Part shown: positions 1-5,991 of the stretch, one piece after another | Layout: every line of letters starts with the position of its first letter | Numbering within the stretch: position 1 is the stretch's first letter | Assembly: GCA_947458345.1 (NCBI GenBank) | Contig: CANHBU010000129.1 | Span: 1-5,991 of the forward strand | Length of the DNA: 5,991 bases | Reading direction: 5' to 3' | DNA from: Comamonadaceae bacterium | GTDB taxonomy: Bacteria; Pseudomonadota; Gammaproteobacteria; Burkholderiales; Burkholderiaceae_C | Translations under genes and position numbers: made by a program | Notes under the pieces: model-generated | What the model was told of the DNA's origin: nothing | What the model saw: the letters and a program-made list of their open reading frames with translations, nothing else | The model's database searches: none

Positions 1-380
1 AGCGTCAGGGCCGACAGGCGCAGCCGCTCATGGGCCGACTGCTTGAGGCCGGCGTCAAGCCCATCGGGCCCCCCGATGATCAGGGCCACATCACAGCCCT
101 CGCGCTGCCATGCCTGCAGCTTGTCGGCCAGGGCCGCCGTGCCGATATCGGCGCCGCGCTCATCGAGAGCAATGACCCGACTGCCTTTGACGATGGCCGC
201 CTCGATGCGTTCGCGCTCGGCCGCCAGCAGCGTGGGCACCGTGCGTGAGCCACGTGGCTCGGTTTTGACCGTTTTGACTTCGGGCTTGAGCTCGGGCGGA
301 AAGCGTTTGAGGTAGTCGTCGCAGGCGCTTTGGGCCCAGTCGGGCAGCTTGAGGCCCACTGCCACGATCTTCAGCTTCAT
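1..380 (-). CDS. rlmH: 23S rRNA pseudouridine-1915 N3-methyltransferase RlmH, C-terminus cut off by window edge
   Basis: RlmH is a SPOUT-class enzyme that uses S-adenosylmethionine to methylate N3 of pseudouridine 1915 in helix 69 of 23S rRNA, acting on assembled 70S ribosomes. The visible part begins MKLKIVAVG, the usual RlmH start, and 126 codons are present of a family length near 155. Family marks seen are LDERG (about residues 72-76) and the glycine-rich IIGGPDGL segment (about 101-108), which belongs to the cofactor-binding knot. The C-terminal part of the knot lies beyond the left edge. The ATG at 380-378 overlaps the rsfS stop as ATGA. No good ribosome binding site precedes it, so translation is probably coupled to rsfS. 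Sharing an operon with rsfS is a common arrangement and fits a joint role in ribosome maturation. The identification is firm; only the end of the gene is unseen. Confidence 0.95.
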   Translation of the reverse strand, partial: MKLKIVAVGLKLPDWAQSACDDYLKRFPPELKPEVKTVKTEPRGSRTVPTLLAAERERIEAAIVKGSRVIALDERGADIGTAALADKLQAWQREGCDVALIIGGPDGLDAGLKQSAHERLRLSALT

Positions 381-1120
381 GCGCCGCGCGAAGACTTGGC
401 CGGCGCCTTGGTCGCGGCAGACTTCTTGACCGCCACGGCTCGGGGGGCCACCTTGCCGGCTGCTTTCTTGGGAGCGGTGGCCGATGCCTTGGAGGCCCGC
501 TTGGCCGGCGTTTTGGCGGCCGCAGGAGCCGCGGCAAGCCCTGGCTTTTTAGACGGCTTTGTCGAAGGCTTTGTCGACGGCTCTGTCAAAGATTTTGCCG
601 GCGATTTGATCGCAGCCTTTTCTGTGGTCTTTCCCGTCGTCTTGTCCGCTGTCTTGTCCGCAGCCGCCTTGCGCGGCGCAGCCTTGCGGGCTACCGCGGG
701 GGCGGGCTCCTGCGGTTTGCTGGCGCTCGATCGGGCCTTGGGCGCGGTCGCTGGCTTGAGCCGAATCGGCTTGTCACCCCAGAGCTCTTCGAGGTGGTAG
801 TACTGCCGAATCAAGGGCTGCATGATGTGGGCGACCGCAGCGCCGCAGTCGACGATGATCCATTCGCCGTTGTCCTCGCCTTCAACGCGCGGCTTGTCAA
901 AGCCCGCTTGGCGAACCGCATCGCGCACGCTGGCCGCCAGCGCTTTGGTCTGGCGATTAGACGTGCCGCTGGCCACGATCACCCGCTCAAACAAAGACGT
1001 GATGTGCTCGGTGTCGAAGACCTGGATGTCCTGGGCTTTGACGTTCTCAAGACCGGTGACGATGGCCTTTTGCAGCGCGTTGACGTTGCGTTTGACAGCG
1101 AGGGCTTTGGGTTCGGTCAT
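377..1120 (-). CDS. rsfS: Ribosomal silencing factor RsfS with a long lysine/alanine-rich C-terminal tail
   Basis: RsfS (DUF143/Iojap family) binds protein uL14 on the 50S subunit and blocks joining with the 30S, lowering translation when nutrients are short. With the ATG at 1120 the product has 247 residues. Residues about 12-120 form the normal domain, with [19 protein letters not shown] (44-62) and the signature [16 protein letters not shown] followed by [14 protein letters not shown] (about 87-118). Most relatives end soon after this. Here residues 123-247 form a low-complexity tail with about 24 Lys, few acidic residues and no aromatic, Cys, Met, His or Asn, resembling histone H1 or AlgP tails. 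A TTG at 1147 would add nine residues, but ATG is preferred because MTEPK-type starts look usual. Neither start has a clear ribosome binding site. The gene follows nadD by 42 bases and overlaps rlmH by 4. The tail is in frame and uses the same GC-rich codons, so it is not a frameshift artefact. Confidence 0.93.
   Translation of the reverse strand: MTEPKALAVKRNVNALQKAIVTGLENVKAQDIQVFDTEHITSLFERVIVASGTSNRQTKALAASVRDAVRQAGFDKPRVEGEDNGEWIIVDCGAAVAHIMQPLIRQYYHLEELWGDKPIRLKPATAPKARSSASKPQEPAPAVARKAAPRKAAADKTADKTTGKTTEKAAIKSPAKSLTEPSTKPSTKPSKKPGLAAAPAAAKTPAKRASKASATAPKKAAGKVAPRAVAVKKSAATKAPAKSSRGA
545..592 (-). repeat. 12-base tandem repeat in the rsfS tail (PSTK units)
   Basis: Three adjacent 12-base units (580-569, 568-557, 556-545 in the coding direction) encode PSTK, PSTK and PSKK. 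A more diverged unit at 592-581 encodes SLTE. The first two units differ by one base (CCGTCGACAAAG and CCTTCGACAAAG). Because the unit is four codons, gain or loss of a copy would change the tail length without breaking the frame. Confidence 0.75.
617..664 (-). repeat. 12-base degenerate tandem repeat in the rsfS tail (xxDK/TTxK units)
   Basis: Four consecutive 12-base units (664-653, 652-641, 640-629, 628-617 in the coding direction) encode [12 protein letters not shown] and TTEK. The first two share the seven bases GGACAAG plus part of the preceding codons, and the later two are more diverged. Lysine recurs every fourth residue. The array is separate from the PSTK array but has the same 12-base period, which suggests growth of the tail by slippage. 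Confidence 0.7.
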
Positions 1121-1129
1121 GCAGATAGA

Positions 1130-1144
1130 CCGGCTGTGCGCCGG
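1130..1144 (-). other. Small GC-rich inverted repeat just before the rsfS start
   Basis: CCGGC and GCCGG form a perfect 5-base-pair stem around a 5-base loop, ending nine bases before the chosen rsfS ATG. No T-run follows it in the reading direction, so it is not a standard terminator. It could affect access to the start codon, but so short a GC palindrome can occur by chance in such GC-rich DNA. Confidence 0.3.
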
Positions 1145-1162
1145 CAAAAGTGGGTGGAGCCT

Positions 1163-1759
1163 TCAGGGCTGGGCATAGAGGCGATGGTCGGAAATATAAC
1201 GCGCCACGGCCGCTGGCACGAGATCGGCCCAGGACGCGCCGGCCGGCGCAGCGGCCACTTGCCCGCGGATGCGGGTGGCGCTCAAGGCCATGGGCGGCAA
1301 ATCGAGCCAGGTCACGGCAAGCGCGCCGTCAGAAGAGACAGCGGCCAGATCGGGCCGGCGCGCCACGCACAGATGCACCAGCGAGGCCAATTCCTGCCAG
1401 CGGTGCCAAGCGGGAAAAGCGGCCCACTGGTCGGCCCCCATGAGCAAAAAAAACTCGGCCTGCGCCTGCTCGGCGCGCAAGGCCAGCACGGTGTCGATGG
1501 TGTAGCTGGCCCCGCCCCGATGCAGCTCGCGCTCGTCGATGAGCACACCGGCCAGATCGGCAAAGGCCAGCTTGACCATGGCCAGCCGATCGGCCGCCGG
1601 GCTCAGCGCCCTGCTCTTGTGCCAGGCTTGCCCGGTCGGGATGATGCGCAGCTCGTCGAGTTTGAGCTGCGCCAGGGCAGCACGCGCCAGCGCCACATGC
1701 GCCTGGTGCGGCGGATCGAAGGCCCCGCCAAACAGCCCGATGCGGCGCGCCTGGCTCAA
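1163..1759 (-). CDS. nadD: Nicotinate-nucleotide adenylyltransferase NadD
   Basis: NadD joins ATP and nicotinate mononucleotide to give deamido-NAD and pyrophosphate, a step of NAD synthesis in the cytoplasm. The 198-residue product is slightly shorter than the E. coli enzyme (about 213). It shows the nucleotidyltransferase opening [15 protein letters not shown] (7-21), with the two histidines of the HxGH-type site present although the glycine is replaced by Ala. It also has LLMGADQW (105-112) and the C-terminal SATRIR (160-165) matching the (S/T)xxxR phosphate-binding signature. The start is TTG at 1759-1757: no ATG lies between it and the GGAFDPPH motif, and an AGGGA ribosome binding site sits six bases before it. 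The TTG overlaps the hemF stop as TTGA. The next gene, rsfS, follows after 42 bases; nadD-rsfS-rlmH is a common bacterial order. Confidence 0.95.
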   Translation of the reverse strand: MSQARRIGLFGGAFDPPHQAHVALARAALAQLKLDELRIIPTGQAWHKSRALSPAADRLAMVKLAFADLAGVLIDERELHRGGASYTIDTVLALRAEQAQAEFFLLMGADQWAAFPAWHRWQELASLVHLCVARRPDLAAVSSDGALAVTWLDLPPMALSATRIRGQVAAAPAGASWADLVPAAVARYISDHRLYAQP

Positions 1760-2673
1760 ACCCAGTCCCTGGCGATCAAGAAGTCACGCAGCAGACGCCC
1801 CTCGGGCGTCTCGGGCGGATCCTCGCGCCGGTAGGACCAGCTGCAGTTCAGCGGCATCGACAACAAGATGGACTCGGTCCGCCCGCCGGACTGCAAGCCG
1901 AAATGCGTGCCCCGGTCCCACACCAAGTTGAACTCGACGTAGCGGCCGCGCCGGTAGAGCTGAAAAGCGCGCTCGCGCTCACCCCAGGGCGTGCCCAGAC
2001 GGCGCTCGGCAATGGGCATGTAGGCCGGCACAAAATGCCCAGCCACTGACTGCAGCATCTCAAAACTGCGCTGCATGCCCAGCTCGTTGAAGTCGTCAAA
2101 AAACACGCCGCCAATGCCGCGAGGCTCGCCGCGGTGCTTGAGAAAGAAGTACTCGTCGCACCACTTTTTAAAACGCGGGTATTTGTCGCCGCCGAAGGGG
2201 ACCAGCGCCTTTTGGCACTGGCTGTGAAAGTGGACCGCATCGTCCTCAAAGCCGTAGTAGGGCGTGAGGTCCATGCCGCCGCCAAACCAGGCCACCGGCT
2301 CGCCTGCAGCCGGCTTGGCCATGATCATGCGCACGTTCATGTGCACCGTGGGGACATAGGGGTTGCGCGGATGAAAGACGAGGGACACGCCCATGGCCTC
2401 AAAAGGCGCGCCGGCCAGCTCCGGCCGATGCTGCGTGGCCGACGGCGGCAACTTGGGCCCCTGCACATGCGAAAACCCGCATCCGGCGCGCTCGAACACC
2501 GCACCGTCTTCGACGATCATGGTCAAGCCATCGCCTTGCAGCATCTCGCCAGGCGCCTTGTGCCAGGCATCGCTGATCGGCTGCGCGCCATCGAGCCGAA
2601 GCACCTCGGCCATGATGCGCTGCTGCAGCCCCATAAAAAAGGCCCTTCCCGTGGCCACATCCAATGTGCTCAT
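1756..2673 (-). CDS. hemF: Oxygen-dependent coproporphyrinogen III oxidase HemF
   Basis: HemF uses O2 to decarboxylate two propionate side chains of coproporphyrinogen III, giving protoporphyrinogen IX, the aerobic route to haem; it is a cytoplasmic homodimer. The 305-residue length matches the E. coli protein (about 299). Strong family blocks are present: [16 protein letters not shown] (100-115), [12 protein letters not shown] (129-140), [18 protein letters not shown] (178-195) and [18 protein letters not shown] (248-265). Histidines 101, 111, 150 and 180 sit at a constant offset of five from the four E. coli histidines that I recall as important (96, 106, 145, 175). The ATG at 2673 has a good AAGGAG site (2684-2679) inside the acyltransferase gene and overlaps that gene's stop as ATGA. 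The protein looks intact and implies that the organism makes haem in air. Confidence 0.98.
   Translation of the reverse strand: MSTLDVATGRAFFMGLQQRIMAEVLRLDGAQPISDAWHKAPGEMLQGDGLTMIVEDGAVFERAGCGFSHVQGPKLPPSATQHRPELAGAPFEAMGVSLVFHPRNPYVPTVHMNVRMIMAKPAAGEPVAWFGGGMDLTPYYGFEDDAVHFHSQCQKALVPFGGDKYPRFKKWCDEYFFLKHRGEPRGIGGVFFDDFNELGMQRSFEMLQSVAGHFVPAYMPIAERRLGTPWGERERAFQLYRRGRYVEFNLVWDRGTHFGLQSGGRTESILLSMPLNCSWSYRREDPPETPEGRLLRDFLIARDWV
1766..1770 (-). promoter_or_regulatory. Ribosome binding site that fixes the nadD TTG start
   Basis: AGGGA on the minus strand lies six bases before TTG at 1759 and inside the last codons of hemF. It supports TTG rather than CTG at 1765 as the nadD start. Confidence 0.6.
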
Positions 2674-3290
2674 TGCCTCTCCTTGCCCACTTCCAAACGA
2701 ATCGGCGCCGCCAACTCCTCGCGAAAGCCCCTGCAGCCCTCGAAGACCTGGGCAATGCGCCGCATGTCCTCATCGACCTGGCCCGACAGCGTCATCACGT
2801 CGACCAGGCGCACCTCTTTGCGGCCGTAGTCGAGCACCGCCATGACCAGGGGCACCTGGGCGCTGAGAGTCACCCGGTAAAAGCCGCTGCGCCAAGCCGG
2901 GCGCCAGCTGCGCGTGCCTTCGGGTGTCAGGGCCAGCCAAAAATACTCGCCCGCTTGCTGCTTGCGCGCAAACATCTCGACCATCTGCTCGACCACACCG
3001 CCAGAGGCGCGGCGGTCGACTGGCACACCGCCGAGCCAGCGCAACCAAGGGCCAAACAGCGGGATGCGAAACAAGGTGTGCTTGCCCAAAAATTTGGCTT
3101 CCAGGCCCGTGGCCCACTTGGCCAACAAGCCGACCGGAAAGTCCCAGTTTGAGGTGTGAGGGTAGACCACAATCACCCCATGCTGGGCGGGCAGGCCCCG
3201 AAAGTGCACCTGCCAGCCCATCAGCTTGAGGATGCGGCGGGCCAGGGCGCTGCCCCGAAACTGAACAGGCAAATTGGTCAGCTCGGCCAT
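2670..3290 (-). CDS. Lysophospholipid acyltransferase family protein (PlsC-like)
   Basis: This 206-residue protein has the motifs of glycerolipid acyltransferases: the catalytic HX4D box as PHTSNWDF (H45, D50), the GGVPVDR segment (87-93) that usually contacts the phosphate, and TPEGTRS (122-128), the EGTR box. The likely reaction is transfer of an acyl group to a lysophospholipid or a similar alcohol at the inner membrane. It is shorter than classical PlsC (about 245) and shows no clear transmembrane helix, although the hydrophobic VIVVYP stretch and amphipathic segments could sit on the membrane. The substrate cannot be told from the sequence: 1-acylglycerol-3-phosphate, ornithine lipid or another acceptor are all possible, so no symbol is given. 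The ATG at 3290 has AGAGG (3301-3297) six bases before it. The gene starts 10 bases after purD and overlaps hemF by 4. Confidence 0.88.
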   Translation of the reverse strand: MAELTNLPVQFRGSALARRILKLMGWQVHFRGLPAQHGVIVVYPHTSNWDFPVGLLAKWATGLEAKFLGKHTLFRIPLFGPWLRWLGGVPVDRRASGGVVEQMVEMFARKQQAGEYFWLALTPEGTRSWRPAWRSGFYRVTLSAQVPLVMAVLDYGRKEVRLVDVMTLSGQVDEDMRRIAQVFEGCRGFREELAAPIRLEVGKERQ

Positions 3291-3300
3291 GAAAAGCCTC

Positions 3301-4587
3301 TCAGACCTTCACGGCCCGGTGGCCAATGTCGCGGCGCCACTGCGCGCCGTCAAACGCAATGCCTTCGAGCCGTGCATAGGCGCGCTGCTGGGCCTGGCGC
3401 ACGGTGTCGGCCAGAGCGGTGACGCACAGCACACGGCCCCCAGAGGTCACCGTCTGCCCGTCTTGCGCCTGGGTGCCGGCGTGAAACACCACGCAGTCAC
3501 CTTCGTCCTGCGGCCGCAACAAACCGGTGATGGCATCGCCCTTGCGCGGCTGCATCGGATAGCCCGGGGCGGCCATCACCACCCCGAGTGCGGGCCGGCG
3601 GTCCCATTCGAGCTCGATCTGATCGAGCGTGCCACCGGTGGCGGCCATCAACACATCGGCCAGATCGGACTTCAGGCGCATCATGATGGGCTGCGTCTCT
3701 GGGTCGCCCATGCGGCAGTTAAATTCAAGCGTCCGGGGTTGGCCCTGGGCATCGATCATCAGGCCCGCGTAAAGAAAGCCGGTAAAGACGATGCCGTCTT
3801 TCTCCATGCCCCGCACGGTCGGCAAGATGATCTCGCGCATGGCCCGCGCGTGCACCTGCGGCGTGACCACCGGCGCGGGCGAATAGGCGCCCATGCCGCC
3901 GGTGTTGGGGCCCTGGTCGCCATCGAGCAGGCGCTTGTGGTCCTGGCTGGTGGCCAGAGGCAGCACGTGGTTGCCATCGCACATGACGATGAAGCTGGCC
4001 TCCTCGCCCTGCAAAAACTGCTCGATCACCACCCGGGCCCCGCCTGCGTTGTGCGACACACCCAGGGTGTTGTCGAGCAGCATGAAGTCCACCGCCTGGT
4101 GCGCCTCCTCCAGGCTCATGGCAACCACCACCCCCTTGCCGGCCGCCAGACCATCGGCCTTGACCACGATGGGCGCGCCCATGCGATCTATGTAGGCATG
4201 GGCGGCTGCTGGGTCGCTAAAGGTCTCGTAATCGGCCGTCGGGATGCCGTGGCGCTTCATGAAGGCCTTGGAAAACGCCTTGGAGCTCTCGAGCTGGGCG
4301 GCGGCCTGGGTCGGCCCGAAGACGCGCAAACCATGGGCGCGAAATTCATCCACGATGCCCGCAGCCAGCGGCTGCTCGGGTCCGACCACGGTCAGCGCGA
4401 TCTGCTGCGTCTGCGCCCAAGCCCGCAAGGCCTGCACATCGGTGATGGGCACATTGCGCAGCCTCGCATCGAGCGCTGTGCCGCCATTGCCAGGGGCGAC
4501 AAAAACCGTTTGAACCTTGGGCGACTGCGCCAGCTTCCAGGCCAGCGCATGCTCGCGCCCGCCTCCCCCCACTACCAAAACTTTCAT
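3301..4587 (-). CDS. purD: Phosphoribosylamine-glycine ligase (GAR synthetase) PurD
   Basis: PurD joins 5-phosphoribosylamine and glycine using ATP to make glycinamide ribonucleotide, the second step of purine synthesis. The product has 428 residues from the ATG at 4587, close to the E. coli length of 429. Visible marks are MKVLVVGGGGREHALAWK at the N-terminus, VVGPEQPL (about 67-74), the ATP-grasp loop VKADGLAAGKGVVVA (about 142-156), GPNTGGMGAYSP (about 226-237) and the metal-binding EFNCRMGDPETQ (about 288-299). A GTG two codons upstream (4593) is possible, but MKVLVVG is the usual start and a weak purine-rich AAGAAAGAG lies before it. The gene follows yebC by 39 bases. Purine repression could reach this operon, but no operator is recognised. 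The gene appears complete. Confidence 0.97.
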   Translation of the reverse strand: MKVLVVGGGGREHALAWKLAQSPKVQTVFVAPGNGGTALDARLRNVPITDVQALRAWAQTQQIALTVVGPEQPLAAGIVDEFRAHGLRVFGPTQAAAQLESSKAFSKAFMKRHGIPTADYETFSDPAAAHAYIDRMGAPIVVKADGLAAGKGVVVAMSLEEAHQAVDFMLLDNTLGVSHNAGGARVVIEQFLQGEEASFIVMCDGNHVLPLATSQDHKRLLDGDQGPNTGGMGAYSPAPVVTPQVHARAMREIILPTVRGMEKDGIVFTGFLYAGLMIDAQGQPRTLEFNCRMGDPETQPIMMRLKSDLADVLMAATGGTLDQIELEWDRRPALGVVMAAPGYPMQPRKGDAITGLLRPQDEGDCVVFHAGTQAQDGQTVTSGGRVLCVTALADTVRQAQQRAYARLEGIAFDGAQWRRDIGHRAVKV

Positions 4588-4603
4588 GCTCACTCTTTCT
4601 TGT

Positions 4604-4618
4604 TCGGTCGGCGACCGA
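4604..4618 (-). other. Short inverted repeat between yebC and purD
   Basis: TCGGTCG and CGACCGA are perfect 7-base arms around a single central base; as RNA this would fold as a 6-pair stem with a 3-base loop. It begins nine bases after the yebC stop and ends 16 bases before the purD ATG. No T-run follows on either strand, so a terminator is unlikely. It may be an mRNA processing or stability element, or chance. Confidence 0.35.
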
Positions 4619-4626
4619 CCCTCGCC

Positions 4627-5352
4627 TCAAAGCGAGAGCTCTGCATTGTGATAGACGGCCTGCGTATCGTCCAGATCCTCCAGCACATCGAGCAGCTTTT
4701 GCATTTTCTGCGCGCCCTCGCCTGTCAGCTCGATCGTGCTGTCGGCGCGCATGGTGACCTCGGCCAACTCGCTGTGCAGCCCGGCCGCCTCCAGCGCTTT
4801 TTTGACGGCCTCGAACTCGGGCGCGGGGCACAGCACCTCGATGGTGCCCTCGTCGTCGGTGATCACGTCCTCGGCACCGGCCTCCAGGGCCACCTCCATG
4901 ATGCGCTCCTCGCTCGCGCCTGGGGCAAAGATGAACTGCCCGCAATGCTTGAACTGAAAAGCCACCGAGCCTTCCGTGCCCATATTGCCGCCGTATTTAG
5001 AAAACGCATGGCGAACCTCGGCCACGGTGCGCACCCGGTTGTCGGTCATGCAGTCGACCATGATGGCCGCACCGCCTATGCCGTAGCCCTCGTAGCGAAT
5101 CTCCTCGTAGCTCACGCCTTCGAGGTTGCCGGTGGCCTTGTCGACATTGCGCTTGATGTTGTCGGCCGGCATATTGGCCGCCTTGGCTTTTTCGATGGCC
5201 AGCCGCAGCCGCGGGTTCATGTTGATGTCACCACCGCCCGAGCGTGCCGCCACGATGATTTCACGGGTGATGCGGGTCCAGATCTTGCCGCGCTTTTCGT
5301 CCTGGCGGCCCTTGCGATGCTGGATATTTGCCCATTTGCTGTGTCCGGCCAC
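4627..5352 (-). CDS. yebC: YebC/PmpR family regulatory protein
   Basis: The 241-residue product has the near-universal YebC opening [21 protein letters not shown], then [15 protein letters not shown] (28-42), [17 protein letters not shown] (46-62), [19 protein letters not shown] (88-106) and [16 protein letters not shown] (117-132). Family length is about 240-250. Members were described as DNA-binding regulators (PmpR, and YebC near ruvC in E. coli). Recent work also links the family to translation, helping ribosomes through proline-rich or other difficult stretches, so the exact role here is open. The start is GTG at 5352-5350, preceded at six bases by AGAGGA (5364-5359); no in-frame ATG lies nearby upstream. 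It is the first gene of the minus-strand run, ahead of purD by 39 bases. It lacks a ruv neighbour in this window. Confidence 0.96.
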   Translation of the reverse strand: MAGHSKWANIQHRKGRQDEKRGKIWTRITREIIVAARSGGGDINMNPRLRLAIEKAKAANMPADNIKRNVDKATGNLEGVSYEEIRYEGYGIGGAAIMVDCMTDNRVRTVAEVRHAFSKYGGNMGTEGSVAFQFKHCGQFIFAPGASEERIMEVALEAGAEDVITDDEGTIEVLCPAPEFEAVKKALEAAGLHSELAEVTMRADSTIELTGEGAQKMQKLLDVLEDLDDTQAVYHNAELSL

Positions 5353-5358
5353 GGCGTA

Positions 5359-5364
5359 TCCTCT
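5359..5364 (-). promoter_or_regulatory. Ribosome binding site supporting the yebC GTG start
   Basis: AGAGGA on the minus strand stands six bases before GTG at 5352. With the conserved AGHSKW sequence directly after the start, it fixes the translation start. Confidence 0.65.
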
Positions 5365-5390
5365 AGGTTTTGGATTAATCTACGCGACGC

Positions 5391-5420
5391 ATTTTACGTT
5401 TCGCCCCGAACGACCCCCAA
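5391..5420 (-). promoter_or_regulatory. Candidate sigma-70-type promoter for the yebC operon
   Basis: In the yebC direction TTGGGG (5420-5415) is followed after 18 bases by TAAAAT (5396-5391). The -10 matches the consensus at five of six positions and the -35 at three of six. It lies 38 bases upstream of the yebC GTG, in the only intergenic space long enough to hold an operon promoter. The position is plausible but the -35 is weak. An opposing promoter for the plus-strand gene must lie in the same 80 bases, but no convincing hexamers were found for it. Confidence 0.35.
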
Positions 5421-5432
5421 CGGAGTGCCGCC

Positions 5433-5991
5433 ATGGCCGATCCCCTGCTGATTGCCCGCAACCCACGCACCGACTGCCAGCTGCTGCCCGAATTGGCCAA
5501 CCGACACGGGCTGATCACCGGCGCCACCGGTACCGGCAAGACCGTGACGCTGCAAACTCTGGCTGAGCAGTTTTCCAGGCGCGGCGTCGCCGTCTTCATG
5601 GCCGATGTCAAGGGCGACCTCACGGGCGTGAGCCAGCCGGGCCAACCCTCCGCCAAACTCAAGGCGGTGCTGGCCGAGCGCAACTTGCCTTTGCCCGAGC
5701 CCCAAGCCTGCCCGACCCAGCTGTGGGACGTGTTTGGCCGGCAGGGCCACCCGGTGCGCGCGACCATCTCCGACATGGGGCCGCTGCTGCTGGCGCGCAT
5801 GCTCGGGCTCAACGAAACCCAAGCCGGCGTGCTCAACTTGGTTTTCAAAATCGCCGACGACCAGGGCCTGCTGCTGCTGGACCTCAAGGACCTGCGGGCC
5901 ATGCTGCAGCATGTGGGCGAGAACGCCCGCCAGTTCACCACCGAATACGGCAACGTCAGCGCCGCCAGCGTCGGCGCCATTCAGCGCAGCT
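5433..5991 (+). CDS. HerA-like ATPase of the YjgR/DUF853 family, N-terminal part only
   Basis: The visible 186 codons begin [10 protein letters not shown] at the ATG at 5433, with a CGGAG ribosome binding site (5421-5425) seven bases before it. A clear Walker A loop, [13 protein letters not shown], lies at about residues 28-40 (GATGTGKT at 30-37), followed by [19 protein letters not shown] (about 52-70), a pattern typical of the DUF853 group that includes E. coli YjgR. Later visible segments include [21 protein letters not shown] and [13 protein letters not shown]. Full-length relatives have about 500 residues, so roughly two thirds lies past the right edge, probably including Walker B and the arginine finger. 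The fold is that of HerA/FtsK-type hexameric ATPases, but the cellular role of YjgR is not well known, so no function is claimed. It is transcribed away from yebC. A NurA partner was not looked for and cannot be judged here. Confidence 0.9.
   Translation, partial: MADPLLIARNPRTDCQLLPELANRHGLITGATGTGKTVTLQTLAEQFSRRGVAVFMADVKGDLTGVSQPGQPSAKLKAVLAERNLPLPEPQACPTQLWDVFGRQGHPVRATISDMGPLLLARMLGLNETQAGVLNLVFKIADDQGLLLLDLKDLRAMLQHVGENARQFTTEYGNVSAASVGAIQRS

Noticed and set aside
330..800. A 156-codon plus-strand frame with an alanine/valine-rich, membrane-like sequence
   Set aside because: It is the mirror of the Lys/Ala-rich rsfS tail: lysine codons read in reverse as Leu/Phe and alanine codons as Gly/Ala, which makes a false hydrophobic protein.
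794..1834. A 346-codon open frame on the plus strand, antisense to rsfS and nadD
   Set aside because: It is opposite conserved RsfS and NadD coding sequence, crosses their junction, and has an arginine/glycine/glutamine-rich shadow composition with no domain seen.
2134..2829. A 231-codon plus-strand frame opposite hemF
   Set aside because: The opposite strand encodes full-length, strongly conserved HemF; this frame has no recognisable motif.
3613..3627. A 15-base palindrome (7-base arms, one central base) inside purD
   Set aside because: It lies in coding sequence for a conserved-length protein, is AT/GC balanced and short, and has no partner copies in the window; chance is the simpler explanation.
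5370..5397. Possible plus-strand promoter TTGGAT - 16 bases - TTTTAC for the YjgR-like gene
   Set aside because: Each hexamer matches the consensus at only about half of its positions, so it is not better than chance for this AT-richer patch.
3274..5451. A 725-codon open frame on the plus strand, antisense to purD and yebC
   Set aside because: It exactly covers two genes with strong family matches on the other strand, has a His/Gly/Ala/Arg-rich composition without recognisable domains, and is the usual shadow of GC-rich codon use.
5375..5980. A 201-codon minus-strand frame opposite the YjgR-like gene
   Set aside because: The plus strand has a proper ribosome binding site, ATG and Walker A loop; the minus frame is Ser/Arg-rich shadow sequence.

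Overview
The window is about 6 kb of dense, GC-rich bacterial chromosome. The protein sequences and the gene order (yebC, purD, a small acyltransferase, hemF, nadD, rsfS, rlmH) fit a betaproteobacterium, most likely order Burkholderiales and possibly a Comamonadaceae-type organism. That placement comes from recalled gene order and protein flavour, not from a database search.

Layout: seven genes lie head to tail on the minus strand and read from right to left. They are yebC (5352-4627), purD (4587-3301), a PlsC-like acyltransferase (3290-2670), hemF (2673-1756), nadD (1759-1163), rsfS (1120-377) and rlmH (from 380, cut off by the left edge). Spacing is tight. Three junctions are 4-base overlaps (acyltransferase/hemF, hemF/nadD, rsfS/rlmH), and the gaps are 10, 39 and 42 bases. 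This looks like one transcription unit, with a likely promoter upstream of yebC. On the plus strand, a HerA-like ATPase gene of the YjgR/DUF853 family starts at 5433, diverges from yebC and runs off the right edge. The 80-base gap between the two divergent genes is the only real intergenic region and holds the candidate promoter. No tRNA, rRNA, mobile element, CRISPR array or convincing terminator is seen.

The genes cover ordinary housekeeping: a YebC translation/transcription factor, the second step of purine synthesis (PurD), lipid acylation, aerobic haem synthesis (HemF), NAD synthesis (NadD), and late ribosome control (RsfS and RlmH both act on the large subunit or the assembled ribosome). 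The most distinctive feature is in RsfS. After a normal domain of about 120 residues it carries an extra tail of about 125 residues that is rich in Lys, Ala, Pro, Ser and Thr, resembles histone H1/AlgP tails, and is partly built from 12-base (4-codon) tandem repeats. I do not see an undescribed multi-gene system here. The remaining findings are modest: unusual start codons, an rsfS start without a visible ribosome binding site, and small inverted repeats.
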